Assembly: GCA_020431825.1 (NCBI GenBank)
Contig: JAGQHN010000004.1
Span: 1 to 32,012, forward strand
Length of the DNA: 32,012 nt
Source: Trueperaceae bacterium
GTDB lineage: Bacteria; Deinococcota; Deinococci; Deinococcales; Trueperaceae
Reading direction: 5' to 3'
Shown here: positions 7,756-15,434 of the stretch, in pieces
Position numbering within the stretch: the first letter of the stretch is position 1
Layout of the letters: every line of letters begins with the position of its first letter
Translations under genes and position numbers: made by a program
The notes under the pieces: model-generated
Databases searched by the model: none
What the model was told of the DNA's origin: nothing
What the model saw: the letters and a program-made list of their open reading frames with translations, nothing else

Positions 7756-9450
7756 TTACCAGCTAATATCGCTCTGGCTAAAACTATAAATGCTTTCTGG
7801 TCTCTGCTCACTATAACTTACGGTTTGCCCTAAACGCTCAGCAATGAACTGCAAGTAGGTCTCGAGCTTTTGACTTGCTTCATCAACTGCTTCAAAGTTG
7901 AGATTGCTGGCGCCGCCAAACCCAGCGGCAAGTTGCAACTGGCTGACAAGCTGCTCGGCGCTGGCTTCCATGCTGCGACGGTTATCCGCCAGACTGTAAG
8001 AGCGTGCTGTTGTAGGAATAGCCGTACTGATGCCAGTATCACCAGCTGCGCTAAGGACGGTGCTTAGCGCTTCGTCAGAGGTAGCGATAAGCGCATATCC
8101 TTCGGTAATAGCGTAGCTAAGCTTGACGCCACTGGTAATTTCATAACTGGTAACCGTGACGCCATTTAGCTCTTTGGTTTCACTTGCCGCATTGCCAGAA
8201 CCGCCACTTGGGTCAGCAAAGGCAGCAACCCCCTGACTGGCGGTGGCAAAGAGACTCGCTAAGCCGTCTCTGGCTTTTGCTTCATCTTTGACTTCAATAA
8301 TGAAAACTTGTTCACCTAAAAGGTTACTGGCAGCGACACCCGGAGTCGGGCTTTCACTTGCGCCTGTCGTTGAGCTGGCAAATTGTTCGCCTGTCCAGCT
8401 AAACAGGCTTTCCTGCAGGTTAATACCGGTAAAGGATTGGAGCAGTTCATCTAAACTGCCTCCCAGTTCAGGGGTACTTTCGGTAATGCCATTTAAGTAG
8501 TTCCACCAGGCTGCCAGATTAATCGGGTTAGCTGAGAAGCCAAGAGCCGTGGGCGCATAAAAACGTTTCAGGCCAGGGTCAGCCTGGGTAGGGTTGCGTA
8601 AAAGCTCGAGCAGTTCTTTATCTTTACCCTTAGGGTCATAAGCCTGGTAACTTTCTGAAACCATGCCGGTGTCGGTAAAGCGGCTAACTCCGGCACTAAC
8701 TCCGGCAGTTTCAAAAGCGTCCGTTAAACGCTCAACCAGTTTGTCAAAGCCCAGACCTTTGGTATAGCTTGCCAGTGCTTCTGGGAGTTGAGCATAGTCA
8801 AGGTAGCCCATAAAGCTGCCATCAAGCTCAGCTAGGGTTCGCTTATAGCCCTCACTATCTGCAAAGCTGGGATCACTTGAACCCTGGAGTTGACGTAAGA
8901 CCCCGCGCAAAGTATCGGGGTTGGTGCTCAGCATAAGCAGCGAATCCTGTTTGGCAAACGCCAGTGCTACCGGAGGAGAGCCTTCGCTTTCTATAAGTTG
9001 CTGATAAAAGTTAATGCTGCCCTCAGTTTCCATCTGCACCCCTTCTTGTTCTGAAGCCTTTGCTAAGAGTTCATCAAAGTTTGCCGAAGCGCTATCAGAT
9101 AATTGGCTTAACAGGGTTAGCGTTGGTAGGGGGTTAAAGCGAGAGGCAGAAACGGCAAGCCAGGCTTCTTGTCCAAGGATATCCATGGGCCCCAGTCCTT
9201 GCAGGGCTTCAGGGATGGCTAAAGGGGTTTGCGCTTCTGTGTCAGTTTCGCTGCTAAAGACTTTACTCAGGCTCGAGGCCAGATCCAGACGGTTAAACTC
9301 ATCAATAAAGGGCTGGATACGATTTTGTTCGCTCGTCAAATCTTTGGTGCCAAGCGCAAAAAAGGTTTCAGCTGGAAGTAAATCGGCTAAAGGTTGGGCG
9401 AAGGCCGTACTGAGGACCAAACTTGCAGCCAGCAGGTATCGTTTGAACAT
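7756..9450 (-). CDS. Secreted DUF3352-like protein
   Basis: A 564-residue protein. Residues 1-18 form a signal peptide with a likely cut after AFA (LVLSTAFA/QP). The mature start ADLLPAETFFALGTKDL, and repeated phrases about per-residue load such as GFDKLVERLTDAFETAG and AYALIATSDEAL-type strands, resemble DUF3352 proteins. These are exported proteins of unknown function found in Deinococcota and other phyla. The composition is rich in Ser, Ala, Glu and Leu and contains no cysteine that I can see. It has a GGAG ribosome binding site and an inverted repeat just upstream. The gene is separate from tkt, with 185 bases between them. The family assignment is from memory of the pattern and is moderately sure. 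Confidence 0.65.
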   Translation of the reverse strand: MFKRYLLAASLVLSTAFAQPLADLLPAETFFALGTKDLTSEQNRIQPFIDEFNRLDLASSLSKVFSSETDTEAQTPLAIPEALQGLGPMDILGQEAWLAVSASRFNPLPTLTLLSQLSDSASANFDELLAKASEQEGVQMETEGSINFYQQLIESEGSPPVALAFAKQDSLLMLSTNPDTLRGVLRQLQGSSDPSFADSEGYKRTLAELDGSFMGYLDYAQLPEALASYTKGLGFDKLVERLTDAFETAGVSAGVSRFTDTGMVSESYQAYDPKGKDKELLELLRNPTQADPGLKRFYAPTALGFSANPINLAAWWNYLNGITESTPELGGSLDELLQSFTGINLQESLFSWTGEQFASSTTGASESPTPGVAASNLLGEQVFIIEVKDEAKARDGLASLFATASQGVAAFADPSGGSGNAASETKELNGVTVTSYEITSGVKLSYAITEGYALIATSDEALSTVLSAAGDTGISTAIPTTARSYSLADNRRSMEASAEQLVSQLQLAAGFGGASNLNFEAVDEASQKLETYLQFIAERLGQTVSYSEQRPESIYSFSQSDISW

Positions 9451-9466
9451 AAAAACTCCTAATGGA

Positions 9467-9495
9467 AACTGCCAAGCAAAAGCTACTTGGCAGTT
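9467..9495. repeat. Perfect inverted repeat in the DUF3352 leader
   Basis: A 10-bp arm, AACTGCCAAG (9467-9476), pairs with CTTGGCAGTT (9486-9495) around a 9-base loop. It is 16 bases upstream of the DUF3352 start and about 140 bases past the transketolase stop. There is no convincing T run on either side. It could be an imperfect tkt terminator on the minus strand, a 5' mRNA stabilising hairpin or an operator. Confidence 0.6.
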
Positions 9496-9635
9496 CGTTT
9501 GTAGTTAGCTTAGCAGCCGGGCCATGAGAAAGCCTCCAGCTTTAGTAGGAAACCTTTCAGGCTTGCTTCATGACTGATGTCGTAAAGGAAGTGCCAAAAG
9601 TCAGAAAAAGGCCGGTCGGGTGCCATCTGTCAAGT

Positions 9636-11615
9636 TTAGCCCTGACGTTTAATCAGACCTTTAACCGTTTTCACAAGATTACTGGCGCTGATGCCGTACT
9701 CTTCCATGACCTTGTCGCCGTCGGCGCTTGCACCAAACTTATCAATGCCAATGACAGCACCCTCGAGCCCGACATATTTGTACCAGCCCAGAGTAGCCCC
9801 TGCTTCAATGGCAACTCGAGCCTTGACAAAATCAGGCAGAATGGTTTCGCGGTAGCTCTGGTCCTGCTTATCAAACAGTTCCATGCTGGGCATACTCACT
9901 ACTCTCGTCGGAATGCCATCAGCATCAAGTTTAGCTTTGGCCTCGAGGCACCACTGCACTTCTGAACCTGTACCAATCAGGAGAGCTTCAGGGGCGCCTT
10001 CAGAATCAGCCAAGATGTAGGCACCCTTTTCGACGCTACCCGCTGGTACATTCAGATTGGGTAAATCCTGCCTTGAAAGAATAAAGGCTACTGGACCGTG
10101 GCTATGCTTAAGAGCAAAGGCCCAGGCCTGCATGGTTTCATTGGCATCGGCAGGGCGAAAAACGAGCAGATTTGGAATGACCCTGAGAGACATGACAGAG
10201 GCAATGGGCTGGTGGGTAGGCCCGTCACCCCCTACACCAATGCTGTCGTGGGTGAAAACATAAAGGCTGGGCGTGTCCATCAGGGCTGCCAGACGTAAAC
10301 TGGGGCGCAAATAGTCAGCAAACATCAGGAAAGTACCAGCATAACCGCGCAAGCCGCTTATGGTCATGCCGTTGACTATAGCTGCCATAGCATGCTCACG
10401 TACGCCAAAGAAAACATTGCGTCCAGCAGGGTTATCTTTCTGGAAGATGCTTTCTTTATCCATGGTGGTTTTGGTAGAGCCAGAAAGGTCGGCTGAGCCA
10501 CCCACCAGTTCGGGTACCCTGGGTCCAAAAAAGTTGATGGCTTTACCAGATGCATTGCGTGTTGCCATGGCGCTGCCAGGAGCAAAGACGGGCATATCGG
10601 TTTCAAGACCAGCGGGCACTTCTCCCGACATGATGCGCTCGAGTTGGCTGGCTAAGTCAGGGTATTCGGCTTTGTAAGCTTCAAATAGCTTATTCCAATT
10701 GGCTTCAGCCTCTGACCCTGCCTTCATAATTTCAGCATAATCGGCCTTAACATCATCAGGTACGCTAAAGGCAGGCCAGTCAATATTCAGGTTGTCTTTG
10801 GCTTCTTTCGCGCCTTTTTCCCCCAGGGCAGAGCCGTGAACCTTAGACGAGCCCTGACCAGTGGCACCAAACCCAATTATGGTTCTTACGGCAATCAGGC
10901 TGGGTTTATCACTTACCGCTTTGGCCTCGTCAACTGCTTTAATGATGGCATCAACATCATTGCCGTCGGCAACACGGCTGGTATGCCAGCCATAAGCGTT
11001 ATAGCGGGCTAAAACATCTTCAGTCATTGAGACGTCAGCAGCAGCATCAAGGGTAATCAGGTTGTCGTCATAAAGTACGATGAGTTTACCTAGGCCCCAG
11101 TGAGCTGCCAGCGAACCTGCCTCGGCTGTAACCCCTTCCATCATGTCACCGTCGCTGGCGATAACATAAGTATGGTAGTTAAAGAGTTCAAAATCAGGCT
11201 TGTTATAAACAGCAGCAAGATGCGCTTCTGCCAGAGCAAAGCCTACCGAGGTTGCCAGACCCTGTCCCAAAGGTCCAGTGGTCATTTCAACACCCGGCGT
11301 AAGGTGAAGTTCCGGGTGTCCAGGTGTGATACTGCCCCACTGACGATGATGCCGAAGCTCATCCATTGAGAGGGCATAGCCACTTAAGTGCAATAAAGAA
11401 TAAATAAGCATAGAACCGTGACCAGCAGACTGAATATAACGGTCCCGGTTCCACCAGTTGGGGTTTTTGGGGTTGTGGTGCATAATGTGCCGAAATAGGC
11501 TATACCCTACTGCGGCGGTGCCCATGGGCATACCAGGGTGACCTGAACCTGCTGCTTCGGTTGCGTCAATGGCCAGCGCGCGGATAGCGTTGACGGAACG
11601 AGTTGAATCTGACAT
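9636..11615 (-). CDS. tkt: Transketolase
   Basis: A thiamine-diphosphate enzyme that moves two-carbon ketol units in the pentose phosphate pathway. From the chosen start it has 659 residues, the normal length. Motifs seen are AAGSGHPGMPMG near the N terminus, the substrate-site HGSMLIYSLLHLSGY, the ThDP/metal motif SDGDMMEGVTAEA, the catalytic-Glu motif GVREHAMAAI, and THDSIGVGGDGPTHQP in the pyrimidine domain. An in-frame ATG nine codons upstream (11642) is open. I prefer ATG 11615, because GGAGG precedes it at ideal spacing while the upstream ATG has none. Few CTCGAG copies fall in the 5' half, perhaps because of strong protein constraint. Confidence 0.96.
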   Translation of the reverse strand: MSDSTRSVNAIRALAIDATEAAGSGHPGMPMGTAAVGYSLFRHIMHHNPKNPNWWNRDRYIQSAGHGSMLIYSLLHLSGYALSMDELRHHRQWGSITPGHPELHLTPGVEMTTGPLGQGLATSVGFALAEAHLAAVYNKPDFELFNYHTYVIASDGDMMEGVTAEAGSLAAHWGLGKLIVLYDDNLITLDAAADVSMTEDVLARYNAYGWHTSRVADGNDVDAIIKAVDEAKAVSDKPSLIAVRTIIGFGATGQGSSKVHGSALGEKGAKEAKDNLNIDWPAFSVPDDVKADYAEIMKAGSEAEANWNKLFEAYKAEYPDLASQLERIMSGEVPAGLETDMPVFAPGSAMATRNASGKAINFFGPRVPELVGGSADLSGSTKTTMDKESIFQKDNPAGRNVFFGVREHAMAAIVNGMTISGLRGYAGTFLMFADYLRPSLRLAALMDTPSLYVFTHDSIGVGGDGPTHQPIASVMSLRVIPNLLVFRPADANETMQAWAFALKHSHGPVAFILSRQDLPNLNVPAGSVEKGAYILADSEGAPEALLIGTGSEVQWCLEAKAKLDADGIPTRVVSMPSMELFDKQDQSYRETILPDFVKARVAIEAGATLGWYKYVGLEGAVIGIDKFGASADGDKVMEEYGISASNLVKTVKGLIKRQG

Positions 11616-11930
11616 AAAGCCTCCAAAAGGACATTTTGACATGATTTATCAGGTTGAGTATCAAAACAATGACTCAAACCTGGCTTAATTCCAGTTTTAC
11701 AGTATGACGCTTATTTGCTTAGAAGAATGTTGGTCATTCTTGCTAAAGGGCTTTTAGAGCAAGAACCGAAGCTCCCTGTGATATTGCAACGGTACTGCAA
11801 CGCCTGTCGTCTAGGCTAAGAACAGCTCGAGGGAGCTTTCGCAAGCTGTAGCAAAGCTGACCTCAGAAACATTAAGGCTTCAGTCCATGGGGAACTGTAG
11901 CAAGACACCATAGCAACATAAGGAGAAACT
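11616..11930. other. Divergent intergenic region between tkt and the TPR lipoprotein gene
   Basis: 315 bases that should contain two divergent promoters, though I could not fix either one. It contains an inverted repeat, AAGCTCCC (11769-11776) with GGGAGCTT (11831-11838), and between its arms a short direct repeat, TGCAACG (twice within 11784-11802). A CTCGAG copy overlaps the right arm at 11826-11831. Together these could form a structured leader for the plus-strand gene. No T-box or other named element was recognised. Confidence 0.4.
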
Positions 11931-13928
11931 GTGAGCATGCAACTGACCAACAAAGTAAAGATAGGCATAGTATGGAGCAGCATTCTGTTTGCCCTTATTG
12001 CCTGTAATAGCAAGAATGAACTCACCTATAACGTAACCGGAACGGCTTCAGAAGCGGAGATAAGCTTTACGGACGCTGAAGGAAACAGCCAGAAAGAAAC
12101 CATCGCCTTGCCGTGGCAGACAAGTCTTAAGGTGAGTAACGATGTTGACTTTGCCCTCGAGGCTAAGCGCTCGAGCCCGGAAGGTACGGTTAAGTGTGAA
12201 GTGCAAATAAACGAAGATAGCTTGGTGGATATAGAAGGACAGGTTTTTGCGGCCTGTCGAGGGAGTTTTACAGGTAATGCCAGTACGTATCAGTGGAATA
12301 GTGTCAAGGAAAGTGACCCACCCGACATCTTTATGCCGGTGGTAGCCAAAGACATTCAGGCTGCACTGGATACAGGACTGCCAGAGGTAAATGCCGACTG
12401 GAGCCTGGGGCCCTATGAGCAAAGCAAGGACTGTCAGGTTGTAGATGAAAATATGGTCAAGACTGAGTTCTCTTTACAATTTGCCACTGGCTGGACCGCA
12501 GAGCCTTGCAGTGCTGAAGTGACAAGCTACGCCGTATTTCGTGACAGGGAGGAAGACACTTCTTTTTTGGTTGAATTGCCCTGGTTTTCACACTCGAGTA
12601 AGCCATCAGAAGCGGTAGAACAAGGTTGGCAACTCCTTGAAGAACAAGCTGATAATCTGGTGGCAACAGGTGACGGTATTCGCCTGGAAAATGTTGCGGA
12701 GCTCGAGTACGGCGATATAAAAATTCCGATGGTAGATGTGGTCAAAAAAGACGCCAAGGTTATCCTTAAACGAATGGCTTTGATACCAGGGAAAAATGGG
12801 GCAGGCATGGGCTTTTTTGCTGAACGACTGGTTGAAACCTCTGTAGTGCAAAGCTACGCCGAATTTGACGCTTTAACCAGAAAAATGATTGCTTCCATGG
12901 TCATCGATTCATTTACACCTTCTGTTATAGATGTCTGGTTGACCAATGAGCTAAATGAAGACGGTTCGCCCGTAAAAAATTTGAGATATTTCCCTGAAGA
13001 AAGTAGCCAGGTTTTGGCTGTCTTGTACGTCAAGGAGTTTTTACCTGAGCTAGAGTTAGATCTGACCTGGTTAAAAGAGGATGACGTCATCTTTGAAGAA
13101 AAGCTGGCATGGGGTGAGCGTGCGTCAGAAGGCTATGTATCGTTTCCGCTTACTACTAGCGAACCGCTTGACTTAGGACACTACCAACTTAACCTGAAAG
13201 TCTCTGATTCAGACCTGGTTTTAGAGCAGAGTCAATACTTTACGATTGGCAGGGCAGAAGGGGATTATCTTGATGAAATTCTAGATTTACATTATGGGGG
13301 TGAATCGGACCGAGCAATTGTGACGGCTGAAAAAGCGCTACAGCTTTACCCTGATAGCGCAGCCCTTCGCAATAATCTGGGGCTGGTACTTCGTCAAACG
13401 GGTGAGCCGGATAGAGCTACCGAAGTTCTCAATCAGGCCCTTGCTATAGATTCAGAGTTCGCCAATCCATATTATCAGCTCGGGGTTATTTATCAGGATG
13501 CCGCTGATGATCAGCGTGCGCTGAATTACTACACGAACGGTCTTAAATTGGAAAATGCGAGCGACAGCTTAAAGAGTGAGATGCACCTGAACCGGGGCGT
13601 TATTTATTACTTTGCCGAAGATTTGGAAACCGCCTATGCTGATTTTGCCAGGGCAATAGAGCTGGAACCCGCCAATACCCAGGCACTCTATAACTATGCG
13701 GTTACCGCAAGGCGACTGGAAAACTATCAGGAAGCGATAGAGCGGTTGTCGCAAGTAGCGCAAATTTGGACAGATAACTCTGATGTTTACTATCAGAGAG
13801 CCTTAAGCTATGAGGCCATAGGCGAAAAGGAATTGGCAGTTGCAGATTTACAGGAAGTGCTTGCGCTAGCTACAAATAATCATGACCTCGAGCGCGCCCA
13901 GGAAGTGCTAAGCCGCTTAGAAGAATAG
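11931..13928 (+). CDS. TPR-repeat lipoprotein with MmpS-like N-terminal domain
   Basis: A 665-residue protein. A lipobox, LIAC, places the lipidated cysteine at 25, so it is probably anchored to a membrane outside the cytoplasm. Residues about 31-115 (YNVTGTASEAEISF, ALPWQTSLKV, GTVKCEVQI) resemble the small beta-sandwich of MmpS-like proteins. The middle, about 130-340, is unrecognised. Residues about 440-660 hold five or six TPR repeats, with phrases such as AALRNNLGLVLRQTGEPDRA and NPYYQLGVIYQDAADDQRA. The start is GTG 11931 with AGGAG five bases upstream. An ATG at 11937 is possible but poorly spaced. TPR lipoproteins commonly scaffold envelope complexes; the partner here is unknown. Confidence 0.8.
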   Translation: MSMQLTNKVKIGIVWSSILFALIACNSKNELTYNVTGTASEAEISFTDAEGNSQKETIALPWQTSLKVSNDVDFALEAKRSSPEGTVKCEVQINEDSLVDIEGQVFAACRGSFTGNASTYQWNSVKESDPPDIFMPVVAKDIQAALDTGLPEVNADWSLGPYEQSKDCQVVDENMVKTEFSLQFATGWTAEPCSAEVTSYAVFRDREEDTSFLVELPWFSHSSKPSEAVEQGWQLLEEQADNLVATGDGIRLENVAELEYGDIKIPMVDVVKKDAKVILKRMALIPGKNGAGMGFFAERLVETSVVQSYAEFDALTRKMIASMVIDSFTPSVIDVWLTNELNEDGSPVKNLRYFPEESSQVLAVLYVKEFLPELELDLTWLKEDDVIFEEKLAWGERASEGYVSFPLTTSEPLDLGHYQLNLKVSDSDLVLEQSQYFTIGRAEGDYLDEILDLHYGGESDRAIVTAEKALQLYPDSAALRNNLGLVLRQTGEPDRATEVLNQALAIDSEFANPYYQLGVIYQDAADDQRALNYYTNGLKLENASDSLKSEMHLNRGVIYYFAEDLETAYADFARAIELEPANTQALYNYAVTARRLENYQEAIERLSQVAQIWTDNSDVYYQRALSYEAIGEKELAVADLQEVLALATNNHDLERAQEVLSRLEE

Positions 13929-14000
13929 TAGGGTTAGTGCGTTACTCATAGGCATCGGTTAAGTGAATTTGGCCTTAATTGGGTTGGATGAAAGGCTAGC

Positions 14001-14087
14001 TTGCCTTAGAGGTTTGAAAATACGCTATACTTTGCCGCTGGCAGGAGGTGACATTACTGCCTAAAGTATAGCTTTTGGAGAACCTCC
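14001..14087 (+). promoter_or_regulatory. Structured leader of the VUT transporter, candidate riboswitch
   Basis: A TATACT -10 (14026-14031) follows TTGCCT (14001-14006) at a long 19-base spacing, giving a start near 14038. The predicted RNA can form three helices: GGCAG/CTGCC (14040-14044, 14057-14061), a loop-to-tail pseudoknot GAGGT/ACCTC (14045-14049, 14082-14086), and a small hairpin AAAG/CTTT (14063-14066, 14072-14075) between them. The ribosome binding site GGAG (14077-14080) lies between the hairpin and the pseudoknot strand. A 10-bp DNA dyad, GCTATACTTT/AAAGTATAGC (14024-14033, 14063-14072), overlaps the -10 and could instead be an operator. The layout recalls preQ1-II riboswitches, but the conserved bases were not matched. 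Confidence 0.45.
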
Positions 14088-14088
14088 T

Positions 14089-14979
14089 ATGCCTTTAAAA
14101 CCTTCTTATTTCTCTTTATTTTTTTATGTTGCTCTGAGTTTGGTAATACAGGCAGCCTGCCTGGTTCTTTTTAATCTCTCCCAGTTTGGACAAAATCCTT
14201 TTCCACAGCTGCCAGTAGCGGTGATTGTTTTCTTTGGATTGTTGTTTGTAAGCCCGCTTATGGGCCTGCTTGGCAGTGCATCTGCGAGAGAAAAGGGCTC
14301 GAGCCTCACGGTTGCGCTCATCCTGAATGCTCTCCTTTACTTACTTATTCAAAATGAGGTTCCAGGGGCGAGCTGGTACTTTTTGGCACCGCTTTTGGCT
14401 ATAGGCACCGCTTTTGTTTTGCCTCGAGCCTTCCCTAAAAATGCCGCTCTCATGGCAGCTATGCTGGTGTATATCGTTTGCACTTTGCTGGCCAATTACA
14501 CCTTTGATAGCTTTATCCCATTACCGCTTTATGGACTGTTAAACGTGGGTACGCTCTTTTTCGGGGTGACGTTTACGCAGCGTGACCGGGTGCATGGCTA
14601 CGGCCGTAAATATGCCTATCTTATGATTGCCATAGCTGCTCTCAGTAATGTTGTGGTGGCCCTGTCTTTAGGCACATCCCTCCGCTATGTTGCTGTTGGT
14701 TTTCTGGCAATTATGCTTTCGGAAGTGGCAGATACAGAAGTGTACCAGCGCTTTATCGACCGCCGCTGGATTACCAGAGTGGCAACGTCAAATGCCGTGA
14801 GCATCCCGATTGATACCATCGTTTTTACCGTTCTGGCATTTTACGGAGAGGCTTGGGCAACGCCTGCCTGGATGCTCGAGGTCATTGTTACGGACATGAT
14901 TGTTAAGCTTATCGTTGGTTTTTTGGCAGCTATTCGGGTTATAGCTAAGGAAAAGCAGCAAAGTTTAAAGGCAGTGTAA
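14089..14979 (+). CDS. VUT/YhhQ-family transporter (queuosine-precursor type)
   Basis: A 296-residue integral membrane protein with roughly eight hydrophobic segments. The diagnostic part is residues about 210-265: SEVADTEVYQRFIDRRWITRVATSNAVS followed by PIDTIVFTVLAFYG (quoted in pieces). This matches the conserved block of the VUT (DUF165/YhhQ) family, whose E. coli member imports the queuosine precursor preQ0 or preQ1. The substrate here is inferred. The ribosome binding site GGAG is eight bases before the ATG, inside the structured leader described separately. The MaoC gene follows 8 bases later. No queuosine biosynthesis genes are in the window, so this could be a salvage route. Confidence 0.85.
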   Translation: MPLKPSYFSLFFYVALSLVIQAACLVLFNLSQFGQNPFPQLPVAVIVFFGLLFVSPLMGLLGSASAREKGSSLTVALILNALLYLLIQNEVPGASWYFLAPLLAIGTAFVLPRAFPKNAALMAAMLVYIVCTLLANYTFDSFIPLPLYGLLNVGTLFFGVTFTQRDRVHGYGRKYAYLMIAIAALSNVVVALSLGTSLRYVAVGFLAIMLSEVADTEVYQRFIDRRWITRVATSNAVSIPIDTIVFTVLAFYGEAWATPAWMLEVIVTDMIVKLIVGFLAAIRVIAKEKQQSLKAV

Positions 14980-14982
14980 ACT
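14977..14982 (+). promoter_or_regulatory. Leaderless-type -10 box for the MaoC gene
   Basis: TAAACT overlaps the VUT stop codon (TAA 14977-14979) and sits 5 bases before the MaoC ATG, with no Shine-Dalgarno between. It matches the hexamer before mazG and the kinase-like gene. Read-through from the VUT promoter is also possible. Confidence 0.4.
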
Positions 14983-14987
14983 AGACT

Positions 14988-15434
14988 ATGTCAAGCTTAA
15001 ATATAGCAGAGCTGGTCGGAAAAGATTTGGGTAAGTCTGCCTGGTTTATCGTTGATCAAGACCGTATTCGTCAGTTTGCCGAAGTTACCGAAGATCATCA
15101 GTGGATACATATTGATGAAGCCAGGGCCAAAGCCGAAAGTCCTTATGGTACAACCATTGCACACGGTTTTTTAACGCTGTCCTTATTGAGCAAATTTGCC
15201 TTTGAACTGCGCAATTTTCCAGCAGGGGTAACGGTCATCAATTATGGTCTTGATAAGGTGCGTTTTCTCAATGCGGTAAAGGTGGGTAGTCGCATAAGAA
15301 ACCATGCGGTCATTGTAGCCGCTGATCCAAATGGAGAGGGCCGCACCCTACTGAAGACCAAAAATACGGTAGAAATTGAAGGAGAAGAGAATCCGGCTAT
15401 GATTGCCGAAACCCTCTCTCTGATACTTCACTAA
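14988..15434 (+). CDS. MaoC-like (R)-specific enoyl-CoA hydratase/dehydratase
   Basis: A 148-residue hot-dog-fold protein. The hydratase-2 motif is clear: AEVTEDHQWIHID with catalytic Asp36 and His41, followed by SPYGTTIAHGFLTLSLLS (51-68). Single-domain MaoC proteins of this size act on (R)-3-hydroxyacyl-CoA or the matching enoyl-CoA, as in polyhydroxyalkanoate supply or fatty-acid metabolism. The actual substrate is unknown. It is 8 bases downstream of the VUT gene but may have its own -10. The stop codon overlaps that of the convergent amidase by 4 bases. Confidence 0.9.
   Translation: MSSLNIAELVGKDLGKSAWFIVDQDRIRQFAEVTEDHQWIHIDEARAKAESPYGTTIAHGFLTLSLLSKFAFELRNFPAGVTVINYGLDKVRFLNAVKVGSRIRNHAVIVAADPNGEGRTLLKTKNTVEIEGEENPAMIAETLSLILH

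Noticed and set aside
9014-9508. 164-codon plus-strand frame opposite the DUF3352 gene
   Set aside because: It is a shadow of a Ser/Leu-rich minus-strand gene that has a signal peptide and a good ribosome binding site.
11616-11642. Nine-codon N-terminal extension of transketolase from the ATG at 11642
   Set aside because: The extension contains the GGAGG ribosome binding site of the inner ATG (11615), and the inner start gives the usual N terminus.
11616-11930. T-box or other amino-acid sensing leader
   Set aside because: The GGTGG-type T-box sequence and a terminator/antiterminator pair are missing, and the downstream gene is not an amino-acid gene.
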